Assembly (NCBI GenBank): GCA_900553965.1
Contig: USFX01000001.1
Location: 1 to 36,913, forward strand
Direction: 5' to 3'
Source of the DNA: an uncultured Prevotella sp.
GTDB taxonomy: Bacteria > Bacteroidota > Bacteroidia > Bacteroidales > Bacteroidaceae
DNA length: 36,913 nt
Below are positions 24,160-31,783 of this stretch, in pieces (positions within the stretch are counted from its first letter, which is position 1; the number at the start of each line of letters is the position of its first letter). A program made the position numbers and the translations under genes. The notes beneath the pieces were generated by a model. The model saw only the letters and a program-made list of their open reading frames with translations, was not told where the DNA came from and made no database searches.

Positions 24160-25700
24160 TATTTGCAGGCTTGTTGTCGCTGCTGACACTTGCCGGATGC
24201 GACGACAATTCTTTTGATTCCCGCATAAGCAGTATGACGGTGGAGGCGTTCTCGGATTTGAGAACGGCTTCATACGTTTTGGATGCCGGTAAGATAAGAG
24301 ATAATATAGAGGCGCTTTGTCTGGCCGATGGTGACAGAACGCTCTCCGGACGGTATCTCCGCGAATATTATCTCACAGACAAAGGACATTTTATTTGGAT
24401 TGACAGGTTGGGGGCGGACGGCCGTTCAGACACGCTGTTGGCGTATGTCTCACGGGTTGGTGAGATGGGATTTGCGTCGTCGGTGTTCGGTGACAGTGCG
24501 ATTGCAGCCGATCTCAGGCGTATCCGCAGTCTTGATTTCGACGATGCGGAGAACGGCATCAACAAGGTTGCTGCCCGTCTTGAATACCGTCTGACAAGGG
24601 CTTTCCTGAAATACTCCTCGGGCCAGCGGTTCGGATTTGTCAATCCACAGTATCTGCTGAACCGTCTCGACACTCTCGAAAACTCTCCGGCGGCTGCTCC
24701 GGCTTACCGCTGTCTTTTCGATATACCAATCGAACGTCCCGACAATTCTTTCTTTTCTGACGCCTTGCGCCGGGGCTCCGCAGACTCCGTCGGCTCTTTC
24801 CTTGCCGGCGTTCAGCCTCGTGACACGCTCTATTACAGGCTTCAGCGTGAACTGAAGGCGGCCGGAGATGAGGCTTACCGCAAGAAGATAATATGCAACA
24901 TGGAGCGTTGCCGCTGGCGGGAGAAAGACGGGTCGGACGGTAACGGCAAGCGTGTCGTCGTCAACATACCCGCATACCATCTGTACGCATTCGCCGGTGA
25001 CAGTGTCTTGGACATGAAGGTGGGCTGCGGGACGCGTAAGACGAAGACACCGTTGCTGACGAGTGAGATAGAGCGGATGGAAGTCAATCCGGTGTGGAAC
25101 ATCCCGGTGAGCATCATCCGCAACGAAGTGTCGATGCACGCCGGTGATCCTGACTATTTCGAGCGCAACCGCTATTACATCGTTCACCGTGAGTCCGGCG
25201 AGCACGTGTCTCCCGAGGACGTCACGGCGGCGATGCTCAAGAGCGGCAACTACCGTGTCGCTCAGGAGGGTGGGGAAGGAAACTCGCTTGGACGCATAGT
25301 CTTCCGGTTTGCCAACAACTTCTCCGTGTTCCTTCATGACACGTCTTCGAGGGCTTTCTTTGGCCGCAGCAACCGCGGCGTCTCCCATGGTTGCGTGCGC
25401 GTGGAGCGTCCGTTTGATTTGGCGCTGTTCCTTCTTGACGACCCTGACGAGTGGCTTCTTGACCGTCTGCGCATATCCATGGACATACCTCCTGTCACTC
25501 CGCGCGGAATTAAATATGTCGCCGATGAGGACAGCAACCGCAAGCTGGTCAGCTCGTTGCTGGTCAAGCCTCATGTCCCTTTGACAATAACCTACTATAC
25601 GATATATCTGGACCCGCTGACAGGACGGCTTGCCGCCTACTCAGATGTATATGGTTATGACGACGTCATATATGAGGATGTTAAACCTTTCCTGGAATAA
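24108..25700 (+). CDS. L,D-transpeptidase (YcbB-like), lipoprotein
   Basis: Predicted to form 3-3 cross-links in peptidoglycan or attach proteins to it, acting in the periplasm. The best N-terminus uses TTG 24108, giving a basic stretch RQGRKK, a hydrophobic core and lipobox LAGC (Cys near residue 31); this overlaps the upstream gene by 52 bases. A helical scaffold domain (about 35-270) precedes the YkuD-type catalytic domain (about 280-480): VVVNIPAYHLYAF, then the active site SHGCVRVE with His427 and Cys429. The order scaffold-YkuD and the 530-residue size match the YcbB group. The sigma factor follows 9 bases later. Confidence 0.9.
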   Translation: MLYSEDRQGRKKGFYPLIFAGLLSLLTLAGCDDNSFDSRISSMTVEAFSDLRTASYVLDAGKIRDNIEALCLADGDRTLSGRYLREYYLTDKGHFIWIDRLGADGRSDTLLAYVSRVGEMGFASSVFGDSAIAADLRRIRSLDFDDAENGINKVAARLEYRLTRAFLKYSSGQRFGFVNPQYLLNRLDTLENSPAAAPAYRCLFDIPIERPDNSFFSDALRRGSADSVGSFLAGVQPRDTLYYRLQRELKAAGDEAYRKKIICNMERCRWREKDGSDGNGKRVVVNIPAYHLYAFAGDSVLDMKVGCGTRKTKTPLLTSEIERMEVNPVWNIPVSIIRNEVSMHAGDPDYFERNRYYIVHRESGEHVSPEDVTAAMLKSGNYRVAQEGGEGNSLGRIVFRFANNFSVFLHDTSSRAFFGRSNRGVSHGCVRVERPFDLALFLLDDPDEWLLDRLRISMDIPPVTPRGIKYVADEDSNRKLVSSLLVKPHVPLTITYYTIYLDPLTGRLAAYSDVYGYDDVIYEDVKPFLE

Positions 25701-25709
25701 ACCGTCATA

Positions 25710-26267
25710 ATGAGAGTGGAACAGTATGACGAGAAGAAGATTGCGGCCCAGCTGCTTTGTCCGGAGACCAGACACAAGGCCTTCGAGACGGTTGTGCGTC
25801 AATACAGTGAGCAGCTGTATTGGCAGGTCCGCCGTATCGTTCTGACTCACGAAGACTCCAATGATGTCCTTCAGAATGTTTTCATAAAGGCGTGGAGCCA
25901 TCTCGATTCGTTCCGCAATGATTCCAAACTTTCCACGTGGTTATATCGCATAGCAATCAATGAGAGCCTCGATTTCATGCGCCGTAGCAAGAACCAGTCT
26001 TCCGTAAGTGCCGATGCCGAGGATTCCGGCGTTGCCCAGATGCTGTTGGCAGATGAATATTTCGACGGCAATGAGACAGAGGCAATGCTGCAGGAAGCCA
26101 TTTCCAGACTGCCCGATGTTCAGCGCACGGTGTTCAATCTGCGGTATTTTGACGATATGAAATACAGTGAGATGAGCAGGATTCTGAAAACATCGGAAGG
26201 CGCTCTGAAGGCTTCATACCATATTGCAGTGAAAAAAATATCTGAATATTTTAGGTCACACGATTAA
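25710..26267 (+). CDS. ECF-type RNA polymerase sigma factor
   Basis: A 185-residue sigma-70-family protein of the extracytoplasmic-function type. Region 2 spans about residues 25-90 (VRQYSEQLYWQVRRI, DVLQNVFIKAWSHLDSF, LSTWLYRIAINESLDFMRR). Region 4 spans about 125-180 (LPDVQRTVFNLRYFDDMKYSEMSRIL, then EGALKASYHIAVKKI). It is followed by a short membrane protein that is probably its anti-sigma factor. Being only 9 bases after the L,D-transpeptidase gene, it is likely transcribed with it and may answer envelope stress. Confidence 0.93.
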   Translation: MRVEQYDEKKIAAQLLCPETRHKAFETVVRQYSEQLYWQVRRIVLTHEDSNDVLQNVFIKAWSHLDSFRNDSKLSTWLYRIAINESLDFMRRSKNQSSVSADAEDSGVAQMLLADEYFDGNETEAMLQEAISRLPDVQRTVFNLRYFDDMKYSEMSRILKTSEGALKASYHIAVKKISEYFRSHD

Positions 26268-26309
26268 ACTTTCATTAACTTCAGGCGTCAGATAAGCAAA
26301 AGAACAAAT

Positions 26310-26687
26310 ATGAAGAACGAAGAAGGATATATCAGGAGCAAGGCCGGTGGACGGACGCCGTTCCGTGTGCCGGACGGATATTTCGACAGCTTCACATCCA
26401 TGATGATGGACAGACTGCCGTCTCAGGAAGAAGTAAAAGTCGTTCCTATGCGTCGTCGGCGTATGACGGTATCAAGGACGATAGTCTCTGCGGCCGCTTG
26501 TTTCTGTGTCGCTGTGTTCGGACTGACATTATATTATGGTAAGTCATTATCCGAAAAACAACCTCAACCCAGTGAGACGATAGTGTCAAGCTACCACAAG
26601 TCGACCGCAGATACATACGAAGATGAGGTTGTTGACTATGCTATGATGGACAATATGGACATCTACGCCTATCTTGCAAGTGAATAA
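26310..26687 (+). CDS. Probable anti-sigma factor, single-pass membrane protein
   Basis: A 125-residue protein with a cytoplasmic N-terminus carrying TPFRVPDGYFDSFTSMMMDRL (block about 16-36), which I recall as the VPxGYFD motif common in proteins encoded right after Bacteroidetes ECF sigma factors. A basic stretch RRRR precedes one transmembrane helix (about 57-76), followed by a short acidic periplasmic tail. No zinc-binding anti-sigma motif (HxxxCxxC) is present. The role is inferred from gene order and topology. Confidence 0.75.
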   Translation: MKNEEGYIRSKAGGRTPFRVPDGYFDSFTSMMMDRLPSQEEVKVVPMRRRRMTVSRTIVSAAACFCVAVFGLTLYYGKSLSEKQPQPSETIVSSYHKSTADTYEDEVVDYAMMDNMDIYAYLASE

Positions 26688-26708
26688 AGAGATAATGGGA
26701 GGGAAAAT

Positions 26709-27155
26709 ATGAGGAGATATTCAATGGTCCTTCTGTGTCTGTTCGCTATTGTTACGCTGAAGGCACAGGATTCCGGTAAAAAGTTCTCGCCGAAGAAGTT
26801 TAAGGAGGATATGGAGTGTTTTATCACAAAGGACGCCTGTCTGACGCAAAAGGAAGCGGCAAAATTCTTTCCGCTTTATGATGAGATGAAACAGAAGTCG
26901 CGCGTGATATTCGACCGTATGAGGCAGTTGGGCAAGAACAAACCGGCAGACGAAGCCGGATGTCGCGACGTGATAAGAAAGCGTGACAAACTGGATCTCG
27001 AACTGAAGAAGATACAGCAGACTTATCACGAGAAGTTTCTCACGGTGATTCCGGCAAGCAAACTCTTCGACGTTATAAAGGCAGAGGAGAAGTTTCACCG
27101 CCGCATGCTGAGGAAAGCAAATGGCGACAACACGCAGCAGAAAAAGAAAAAATGA
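26709..27155 (+). CDS. Small secreted helical protein (Spy/CpxP-like)
   Basis: 148 residues with a signal peptide (about 1-19, ending TLKAQ). The mature part is helical and highly charged: FSPKKFKEDMECFITKDACLTQKEAAKFFPLYDEMK, then conserved-looking RDVIRKRDKLDLELKKIQQTYHEKFLTVIPASKLFDVIKAEEKFHRRML. The EAxxFxPLYxEM block and the 'KLxxVIxAEExFHRRML' block match periplasmic proteins of the Spy/CpxP type found downstream of ECF sigma/anti-sigma pairs in Bacteroidetes. It would act as a periplasmic chaperone or stress sensor. The Lys-rich tail ends just before a strong terminator. (Blocks are quoted as landmarks, not full sequence.). Confidence 0.78.
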   Translation: MRRYSMVLLCLFAIVTLKAQDSGKKFSPKKFKEDMECFITKDACLTQKEAAKFFPLYDEMKQKSRVIFDRMRQLGKNKPADEAGCRDVIRKRDKLDLELKKIQQTYHEKFLTVIPASKLFDVIKAEEKFHRRMLRKANGDNTQQKKKK

Positions 27156-27240
27156 TTCTACGTCAGGCTGGTGTGCAGGAGCGTTTCTTACTATTGTAGA
27201 ACCATCCGGCCGCAACGATTCGGAATAAAGAAATAAAAAT

Positions 27241-27295
27241 AAAGACACTCAAGTCAGAAAGTCAGTGCGGACTCTGTCTTGAGTGTCTTTTGTTT
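27241..27295 (+). terminator. Strong terminator ending the envelope operon
   Basis: AAAGACACTCAAG (27241-27253) pairs perfectly with CTTGAGTGTCTTT (27278-27290), followed by TGTTTATTTA. It also marks the left edge of the AT-rich cassette. Confidence 0.85.
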
Positions 27296-27398
27296 ATTTA
27301 TAGATTCGTTTTTTTATATAACGATTGTCTTGTTCTTAAATCCTTGATTTTAATTTCTGTATTTTTTTCATTATGTCATAAAATAAGTCTGCTTTTCT

Positions 27399-27428
27399 TT
27401 TGCTTTAAGAAAATATTTCGTACTTTTG
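27399..27428 (+). promoter_or_regulatory. Promoter of the AT-rich cassette
   Basis: TTTG at 27399-27402 and TACTTTTG at 27421-27428, spaced 18 bases, match the Bacteroidetes -33/-7 pair. The leader would be about 70 bases. The spacer and surroundings are AT-rich. Confidence 0.65.
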
Positions 27429-27506
27429 TAACAGTTTATTAATCCATGAGGATATAACAAATGTGGCAATCATGCCTATATTATTAACATTGATAATCTG
27501 TGAATT

Positions 27507-28550
27507 ATGAAAATAAATAGAAGCATTGTATTAAGTCTATTCTGTCTTATATGTAGTCAACAAAGAATAATAGCGCAAGAGAAGAATATAACAGAATATT
27601 ATGATCAGGCATTTGAGGCAATGGTCGACATGCTGGAAAACAAACAGCCTTTGTCTATTCGTAAGGCTGTCTTTATGGCTGAATGGGCATATCTTGATGG
27701 TGAATTGGATTATGAAAAAGATTTTTGTGAACCTATCCGGAATGGAGCGGATTATGTGAAACGTATGATAGCTGTCAATAACTGGGAGAAATATAAGACA
27801 GCCAAACAGATTGCATTGTGCAATTTCTTCTTTTACCCTTGCTATGGGAACAGTCATAAGCCATTTGAATATGATTTTGAAAATGAATACCCTGAAGATG
27901 ATTGGCATTATCAACTTGTAAGTCGAACAATTAAGACGCATAAAGGACGATGTCATTCATTGCCATGGGCTTTTAAGTTATACGCAGAGGAACTTGGTGC
28001 AAAAGTGTTCCTAACTCATGCTCCACGTCATTGCTTTATAACATATCAAGATGAAGACAATCTCTTTCCCGAAGACTGGGTTAATGTAGAATTAACGGCG
28101 CACCAATATCAGCCGACATTGGGCATAAAAGATCATTTTGCTATTTCTGATTCCGCAATAACAGTCGGCACATATTTGACACCAATTACCGATATTCAGA
28201 CAGTTGCCTGTCAGTTATCAGACTTAGCTTTTGGCTACTATCAGAAATATAAGCATTATGATAGTTTTACTCTAAAATGCACTGATATTTCTCTTAAATA
28301 TTATCCGATGAATCCAAATGCCATTATCATAAAGATGAAGTCATTGGATACACTTTTGAAGCACCATCTTGAACTTAACGGCCATTTGCGAGATGCATAT
28401 ACTGACACTAATGATTTCTTATATAGGCAATGTGCCATGGCCTTACTGGCGACTCATTGGACACATGACACAGAAGAACTACGGCAGAAATGGAGACAAA
28501 GTCCAGAAGAAATAGAGAGAATAAAAAAGAATGTACAAATTATTAAATAA
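27507..28550 (+). CDS. Secreted transglutaminase-like cysteine protein
   Basis: A 347-residue protein with a signal peptide (about 1-24, ending IIAQ). The middle carries a plausible transglutaminase/papain-like triad: Cys149 in HKGRCHSLPWAF, His175 in HAPRHCFITY, and an acidic or Asn residue in WVNVELTAHQ (Asn193/Glu195). Spacing fits the bacterial transglutaminase-like fold, in which such a site works as a peptidase or amidase. The C-terminal third (about 225-330) looks like TPR-type helices. Its codon use is AT-rich, unlike its flanks. It ends 7 bases before the RHS-tip gene start and is probably co-transcribed with it. A specific family is not recognised. Confidence 0.8.
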   Translation: MKINRSIVLSLFCLICSQQRIIAQEKNITEYYDQAFEAMVDMLENKQPLSIRKAVFMAEWAYLDGELDYEKDFCEPIRNGADYVKRMIAVNNWEKYKTAKQIALCNFFFYPCYGNSHKPFEYDFENEYPEDDWHYQLVSRTIKTHKGRCHSLPWAFKLYAEELGAKVFLTHAPRHCFITYQDEDNLFPEDWVNVELTAHQYQPTLGIKDHFAISDSAITVGTYLTPITDIQTVACQLSDLAFGYYQKYKHYDSFTLKCTDISLKYYPMNPNAIIIKMKSLDTLLKHHLELNGHLRDAYTDTNDFLYRQCAMALLATHWTHDTEELRQKWRQSPEEIERIKKNVQIIK

Positions 28551-28557
28551 AGAAACA

Positions 28558-29241
28558 ATGAGAAGATTTAAAAGAATATTGATAATGGCTGTTATGTCAC
28601 TAATGACAGTTCATGCAAATGCATGGCCGTGGTTTTCACCATATGCTTATTGTTTTAACAATCCAATAAAATTTATTGACCCGGATGGGAGAAAAGTAGT
28701 TTTGGTCTATTACAATAATAACAATAAAATAAAAACATTGACGGTTGATGGTCCTGGTATTTATCAGTATTCAAAAAATCAATTTGTCGGCGATTTTTTT
28801 AAAGCCTACAATTATAATGTAAAGAATGGTGGAGGGGAGTTTATGAAACAGGCTGTAAATGATCAGGAGCATACTTATTATTTGTATGATGCTACAGACA
28901 GAAGAGCTGTTGAAAACCAAGTAACAGAATTTAATCCACAAAATGGGAAGTCAATAATTACTTGGGAATCTCGTGTAGGTTTAAGAACTACAGAAGGAGG
29001 CCATCAATCTCCTGCTACTCGTTTGGAGCATGAGTTTTATCATGCAGTTGATAATACGAATTCGCCTTCTAAAAGAAGAGAAAAATCAAGATATGATGGA
29101 ACTCCATATGAAAGCAAGGGAGAAAAGGAGGCTATAGACGCAGAAAATAAAACAGCCATTAGAAATGGAGAAGATATTAGAAGAAATCACTATGGAACAA
29201 CTTACGAAACAATTAGTCCAATATCGACAAAAAGTAAATAA
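28558..29241 (+). CDS. Signal peptide + RHS core tip + HExxH metallopeptidase, toxin-like
   Basis: I prefer ATG 28558 to 28531 because it gives a clean signal peptide (residues 1-22, ending HANA) and does not overlap the upstream gene. Directly after it comes FSPYAYCFNNPIKFIDPDGR (27-45), the last piece of an RHS repeat core, including the PxxxxDPxG signature (Pro36, Asp41). The rest (46-227) is the kind of variable domain that follows such a core. It contains RLEHEFYHAVDN, a zincin HExxH motif with His158, Glu159 and His162, then ESKGEKEAIDAEN (a candidate third ligand at Glu187-Glu191) and RRNHYG, a layout recalling M91/NleD-like toxin peptidases. No RHS shell gene precedes it. Confidence 0.82.
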   Translation: MRRFKRILIMAVMSLMTVHANAWPWFSPYAYCFNNPIKFIDPDGRKVVLVYYNNNNKIKTLTVDGPGIYQYSKNQFVGDFFKAYNYNVKNGGGEFMKQAVNDQEHTYYLYDATDRRAVENQVTEFNPQNGKSIITWESRVGLRTTEGGHQSPATRLEHEFYHAVDNTNSPSKRREKSRYDGTPYESKGEKEAIDAENKTAIRNGEDIRRNHYGTTYETISPISTKSK

Positions 29242-29824
29242 AGGTCTGAGTATAATATATAGCACTGTTTTGCTATGTTGCTGTTTTATATGCTTTTTGA
29301 CGTCGTGTAGAAATGCAAATGAAATTATAGTCTATTATAAAACAGGATTCGTAGAGTCTCCTATCTCAAAATCATTTGAAGACTTTGAGGATGATGTATG
29401 CAATCATCCTGCAGACACTGTTATATTTATAAAATCAGAGACTTTTGACAGATATTATTCTGTAATAAGGGAACTACAATTTATAGATGGTGATTCTGAA
29501 AATATTCACGATTATTCTATCAATATTAAATGTGATGACAAGAATATAGCAATACCTTTTCCCGTACCTGATTCCTTAAACGAAAAAATCATTGTATTCT
29601 CAGGACAAAGAAATAAAGGTGATATAAAAGCTTTTGACTTGTATCATCTGTTATGTTCCACGAGATATTTTGACTTCTTTACGAAAGAAGACTTGGCATA
29701 TCATCCTTTGATAAAAAAGTACCAAGTTCCTTCAGATTATAATTATTACTGGAAAGAAAGCTCAAACACAGCTGTACCTCTAAAGATAAAGTCAAGATAT
29801 AAAGTAATATTAAGACCGGAATAA
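29165..29824 (+). CDS. Lipoprotein, candidate immunity partner of the zincin
   Basis: 219 residues counted from ATG 29165; ATG 29192 is an alternative. Either way the start lies inside the end of the zincin gene (overlap of 77 or 50 bases, different frame), so translation is probably coupled. A hydrophobic stretch rich in Cys (about 28-46) ends in lipobox FLTSC with Cys48. The mature part (about 49-219) is acidic and shows no known domain; a segment with TVIFIKSETFDRYYSVIRELQF looks like alpha/beta. Its position after a toxin-like gene and its periplasmic lipid anchor fit an immunity protein, but nothing in its own sequence proves this. Confidence 0.7.
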   Translation: MEKILEEITMEQLTKQLVQYRQKVNKGLSIIYSTVLLCCCFICFLTSCRNANEIIVYYKTGFVESPISKSFEDFEDDVCNHPADTVIFIKSETFDRYYSVIRELQFIDGDSENIHDYSINIKCDDKNIAIPFPVPDSLNEKIIVFSGQRNKGDIKAFDLYHLLCSTRYFDFFTKEDLAYHPLIKKYQVPSDYNYYWKESSNTAVPLKIKSRYKVILRPE

Positions 29825-29932
29825 ATCTGTTAGTGTGATGAGGATGTATTCAGCTGGGAGTTTTATATACATGGTTCATCTTAAAGTCACCGCAATTTTC
29901 GCTAATCGCTGTCATCTACAGATGATTATAAC

Positions 29933-30583
29933 TTACGCTAACTTAGAATTCTCCAGTTTTTTGGGACAAATCAGTTCCAGGCCGCATTTGTCACAATGTG
30001 GTTTCCGCGATGTGCATACGTATCTTCCGTGGAGCAGCAGCCAGTGGTGGGCTCTCGGAATGTCGGCTTCCGGGATGTGCTTCAGCAGTTCCTGTTCTAC
30101 TTTCTGGGGCGTGTCGGCCTTTGCCGGGACCAGTCCAAGACGGCGGCTGACGCGGAACACGTGCGTGTCAACGGCCATTGTTGACTTTCCGAAAGCGACC
30201 GATTGTATCACGTTGGCCGTTTTCCGTCCAACGCCGGGCAGGTCCAGAAGGTCGTTCATGTCCGACGGAACCTCACCGCCGTGTTTTTCTGTCAGCACCT
30301 GCGCCATGGCAACCAGATGTTTTGCCTTGGCGTTGGGATAAGAAACGCTCTTGATGTATTCCAGCACATCGTCGACATCGGCATCGGCCATTTCCTTTGC
30401 CGTCGGATAGCGCCGGAACAGTTCCGGGGTGACCTGATTGATGCGCTTGTCCGTACATTGGGCGCTGAGCACGACGGCGACAAGCAGCTGGAAAATGCTT
30501 CCGAACTCAAGTTCCGTGTTCACTTCCGGCATTTCACGTCTGAAGTATTCCAATATGCGGCTGTATCTCTCTTCCTTTTTCAT
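29933..30583 (-). CDS. nth: Endonuclease III (DNA glycosylase/AP lyase)
   Basis: Base-excision repair enzyme that removes oxidised pyrimidines and nicks abasic sites. The 216 residues have the helix-hairpin-helix LPGVGRKTANV with catalytic Lys121, the catalytic Asp139 in AVDTHVFRVSRRLGL, and the [4Fe-4S] cluster cysteines 190, 197, 200 and 206 in the C-x6-C-x2-C-x5-C spacing. The C-terminus is complete. It is convergent with the AT-rich cassette, 108 bases away, and is GC-rich again, so it marks the right edge of that cassette. Confidence 0.96.
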   Translation of the reverse strand: MKKEERYSRILEYFRREMPEVNTELEFGSIFQLLVAVVLSAQCTDKRINQVTPELFRRYPTAKEMADADVDDVLEYIKSVSYPNAKAKHLVAMAQVLTEKHGGEVPSDMNDLLDLPGVGRKTANVIQSVAFGKSTMAVDTHVFRVSRRLGLVPAKADTPQKVEQELLKHIPEADIPRAHHWLLLHGRYVCTSRKPHCDKCGLELICPKKLENSKLA

Positions 30584-30608
30584 CTTTCAGCATGATTTTT
30601 TTGCACGG

Positions 30609-30616
30609 CAAAATTA
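30609..30616 (-). promoter_or_regulatory. -7 box of the nth promoter
   Basis: TAATTTTG on the minus strand, 25 bases upstream of the nth start, matches TAnnTTTG. Confidence 0.6.
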
Positions 30617-30760
30617 AGGAAAAACGATGGAAAAAACGAATAAAGACAGGTTTATTATTCTGTTGTAGTACGGCTCTTTCATTTAACTTGCGATTCAAAC
30701 CGTTCGGGGAATCTTCCGAACGGCTATGAATTTGCAATTCAAATCTTGCAGACCGATTCT

Positions 30761-30845
30761 GTTACATGGCTCATGTAACGGTCTTACACGGCCCAAGTAA
30801 CGTTGTTACGCGGCCCGTGTAACAACGTTACGTGAGCCGTGTAAT
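30761..30845. repeat. Four 19-bp palindromes at exact 22-bp period
   Basis: The units are 30761-30779 (GTTACATGGCTCATGTAAC), 30783-30801 (CTTACACGGCCCAAGTAAC), 30805-30823 (GTTACGCGGCCCGTGTAAC) and 30827-30845 (GTTACGTGAGCCGTGTAAT). Each is near-palindromic around a GGCC or GGCTC centre, and successive units start exactly 22 bases apart, about two helical turns. This suggests cooperative protein binding on one face of the DNA, or a set of hairpins. The array lies about 180 bases upstream of the nth start and downstream of the AraC gene. It is not a CRISPR array, as there are no unique spacers. Confidence 0.85.
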
Positions 30846-30973
30846 ACAAACAGCGTAAAACGTCTGCCATTCAGGTTCGCGACAGAAGCGTTGTGCTTCT
30901 ATCTTGAATAGATAAGGAAACGTCGCTGTCAGCCAGTCGTTGTTCATGCCACCATATTAAAAAGCTTTCCCCG

Positions 30974-31783
30974 TTATATACCTTTTCTCCTGTATTCAGA
31001 CATTGAAATTCCGGTCTGTTTGCGGAAGAAGCGGCACATGTATGACGTATCGGGAAAATGGAGTTGAAGAGCTATCTGTTCTGCGGTAAGAGTCGTATTG
31101 CGCAGGAGATATTTCATTTCCAGCGTTACATATCGGTCTATTGCCTGTTTGGGTGTCTCGTCGCATATCTTGCGCACGATCATTGCCAGATAGTTCGGGG
31201 TGATGCAAAGCTTGTCGGCGTAGTAAGCCGTGTTGCGGTGTTCTCTGAAATTATCGAAAATGAGGTTATAGAATTTCATGCAGATGAAGTCCGCCGGGTT
31301 CTTGTCGTCTTTCAGAGGCAGACTGTTATAATGGCGTTTCCATTTCTCGTAATAATCAAGTGTGAAGGCGCGCAGCAGACTTGAAAGAATGTTCAGTCGT
31401 GATGAATCCGTATGGTCATCGGATATGTTCCGCAACAGATCCAGCCATACGTTCATGGAGTCTCCAACGGGCAGTATCGGAGCTTTGTATATGGCGTCAT
31501 AGAAGCCGTTCGGGATGTCGTAAAGCGCTTTCTCGGCGAAGTCTCTGTCCGTCAGCCAATAGAACGCCGTGAAGGTTTCCGACCGTGACGTAAAGGCCGG
31601 AAACATGTCCGGCGGGATGACGGCCATCATTCCTTGGCGGAAAGCGTGACTTCTGAATTGCAGTTTCAGTTCCGCCTCTCCCGCAAGGCAATAGATGATG
31701 ATATAGGCCGGGAGATGGCTTTCCCACCACGGCGTGAACCCGCTCATGTCTGATTTTCCTATGAGGCAACAGTTATGTTCCAT
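30974..31783 (-). CDS. AraC-family transcriptional regulator
   Basis: 269 residues: an N-terminal cupin-like sensor part (about 20-110) and a C-terminal AraC DNA-binding domain (about 165-269) with two helix-turn-helix units. The first is NTAYYADKLCITPNYLAMIVRK and the second TAEQIALQLHFPDTSYMCRFFRKQTGISMSEYRRK, the canonical family signature. It diverges from the efflux operon, which makes it the likely regulator of that operon. The ligand is unknown. Confidence 0.93.
   Translation of the reverse strand: MEHNCCLIGKSDMSGFTPWWESHLPAYIIIYCLAGEAELKLQFRSHAFRQGMMAVIPPDMFPAFTSRSETFTAFYWLTDRDFAEKALYDIPNGFYDAIYKAPILPVGDSMNVWLDLLRNISDDHTDSSRLNILSSLLRAFTLDYYEKWKRHYNSLPLKDDKNPADFICMKFYNLIFDNFREHRNTAYYADKLCITPNYLAMIVRKICDETPKQAIDRYVTLEMKYLLRNTTLTAEQIALQLHFPDTSYMCRFFRKQTGISMSEYRRKGI

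Noticed and set aside
28531..28557. Upstream ATG 28531 as start of the RHS-tip gene
   Set aside because: It overlaps the previous gene and adds nine residues before the signal peptide; ATG 28558 gives a standard signal peptide right at its N-terminus.
29835..30341. Plus-strand frame opposite nth
   Set aside because: Antisense to a gene with every endonuclease III landmark; no own signature.
30761..30845. CRISPR array
   Set aside because: The units are 19-bp palindromes with only 3 bases between them; there are no spacers and no cas genes.
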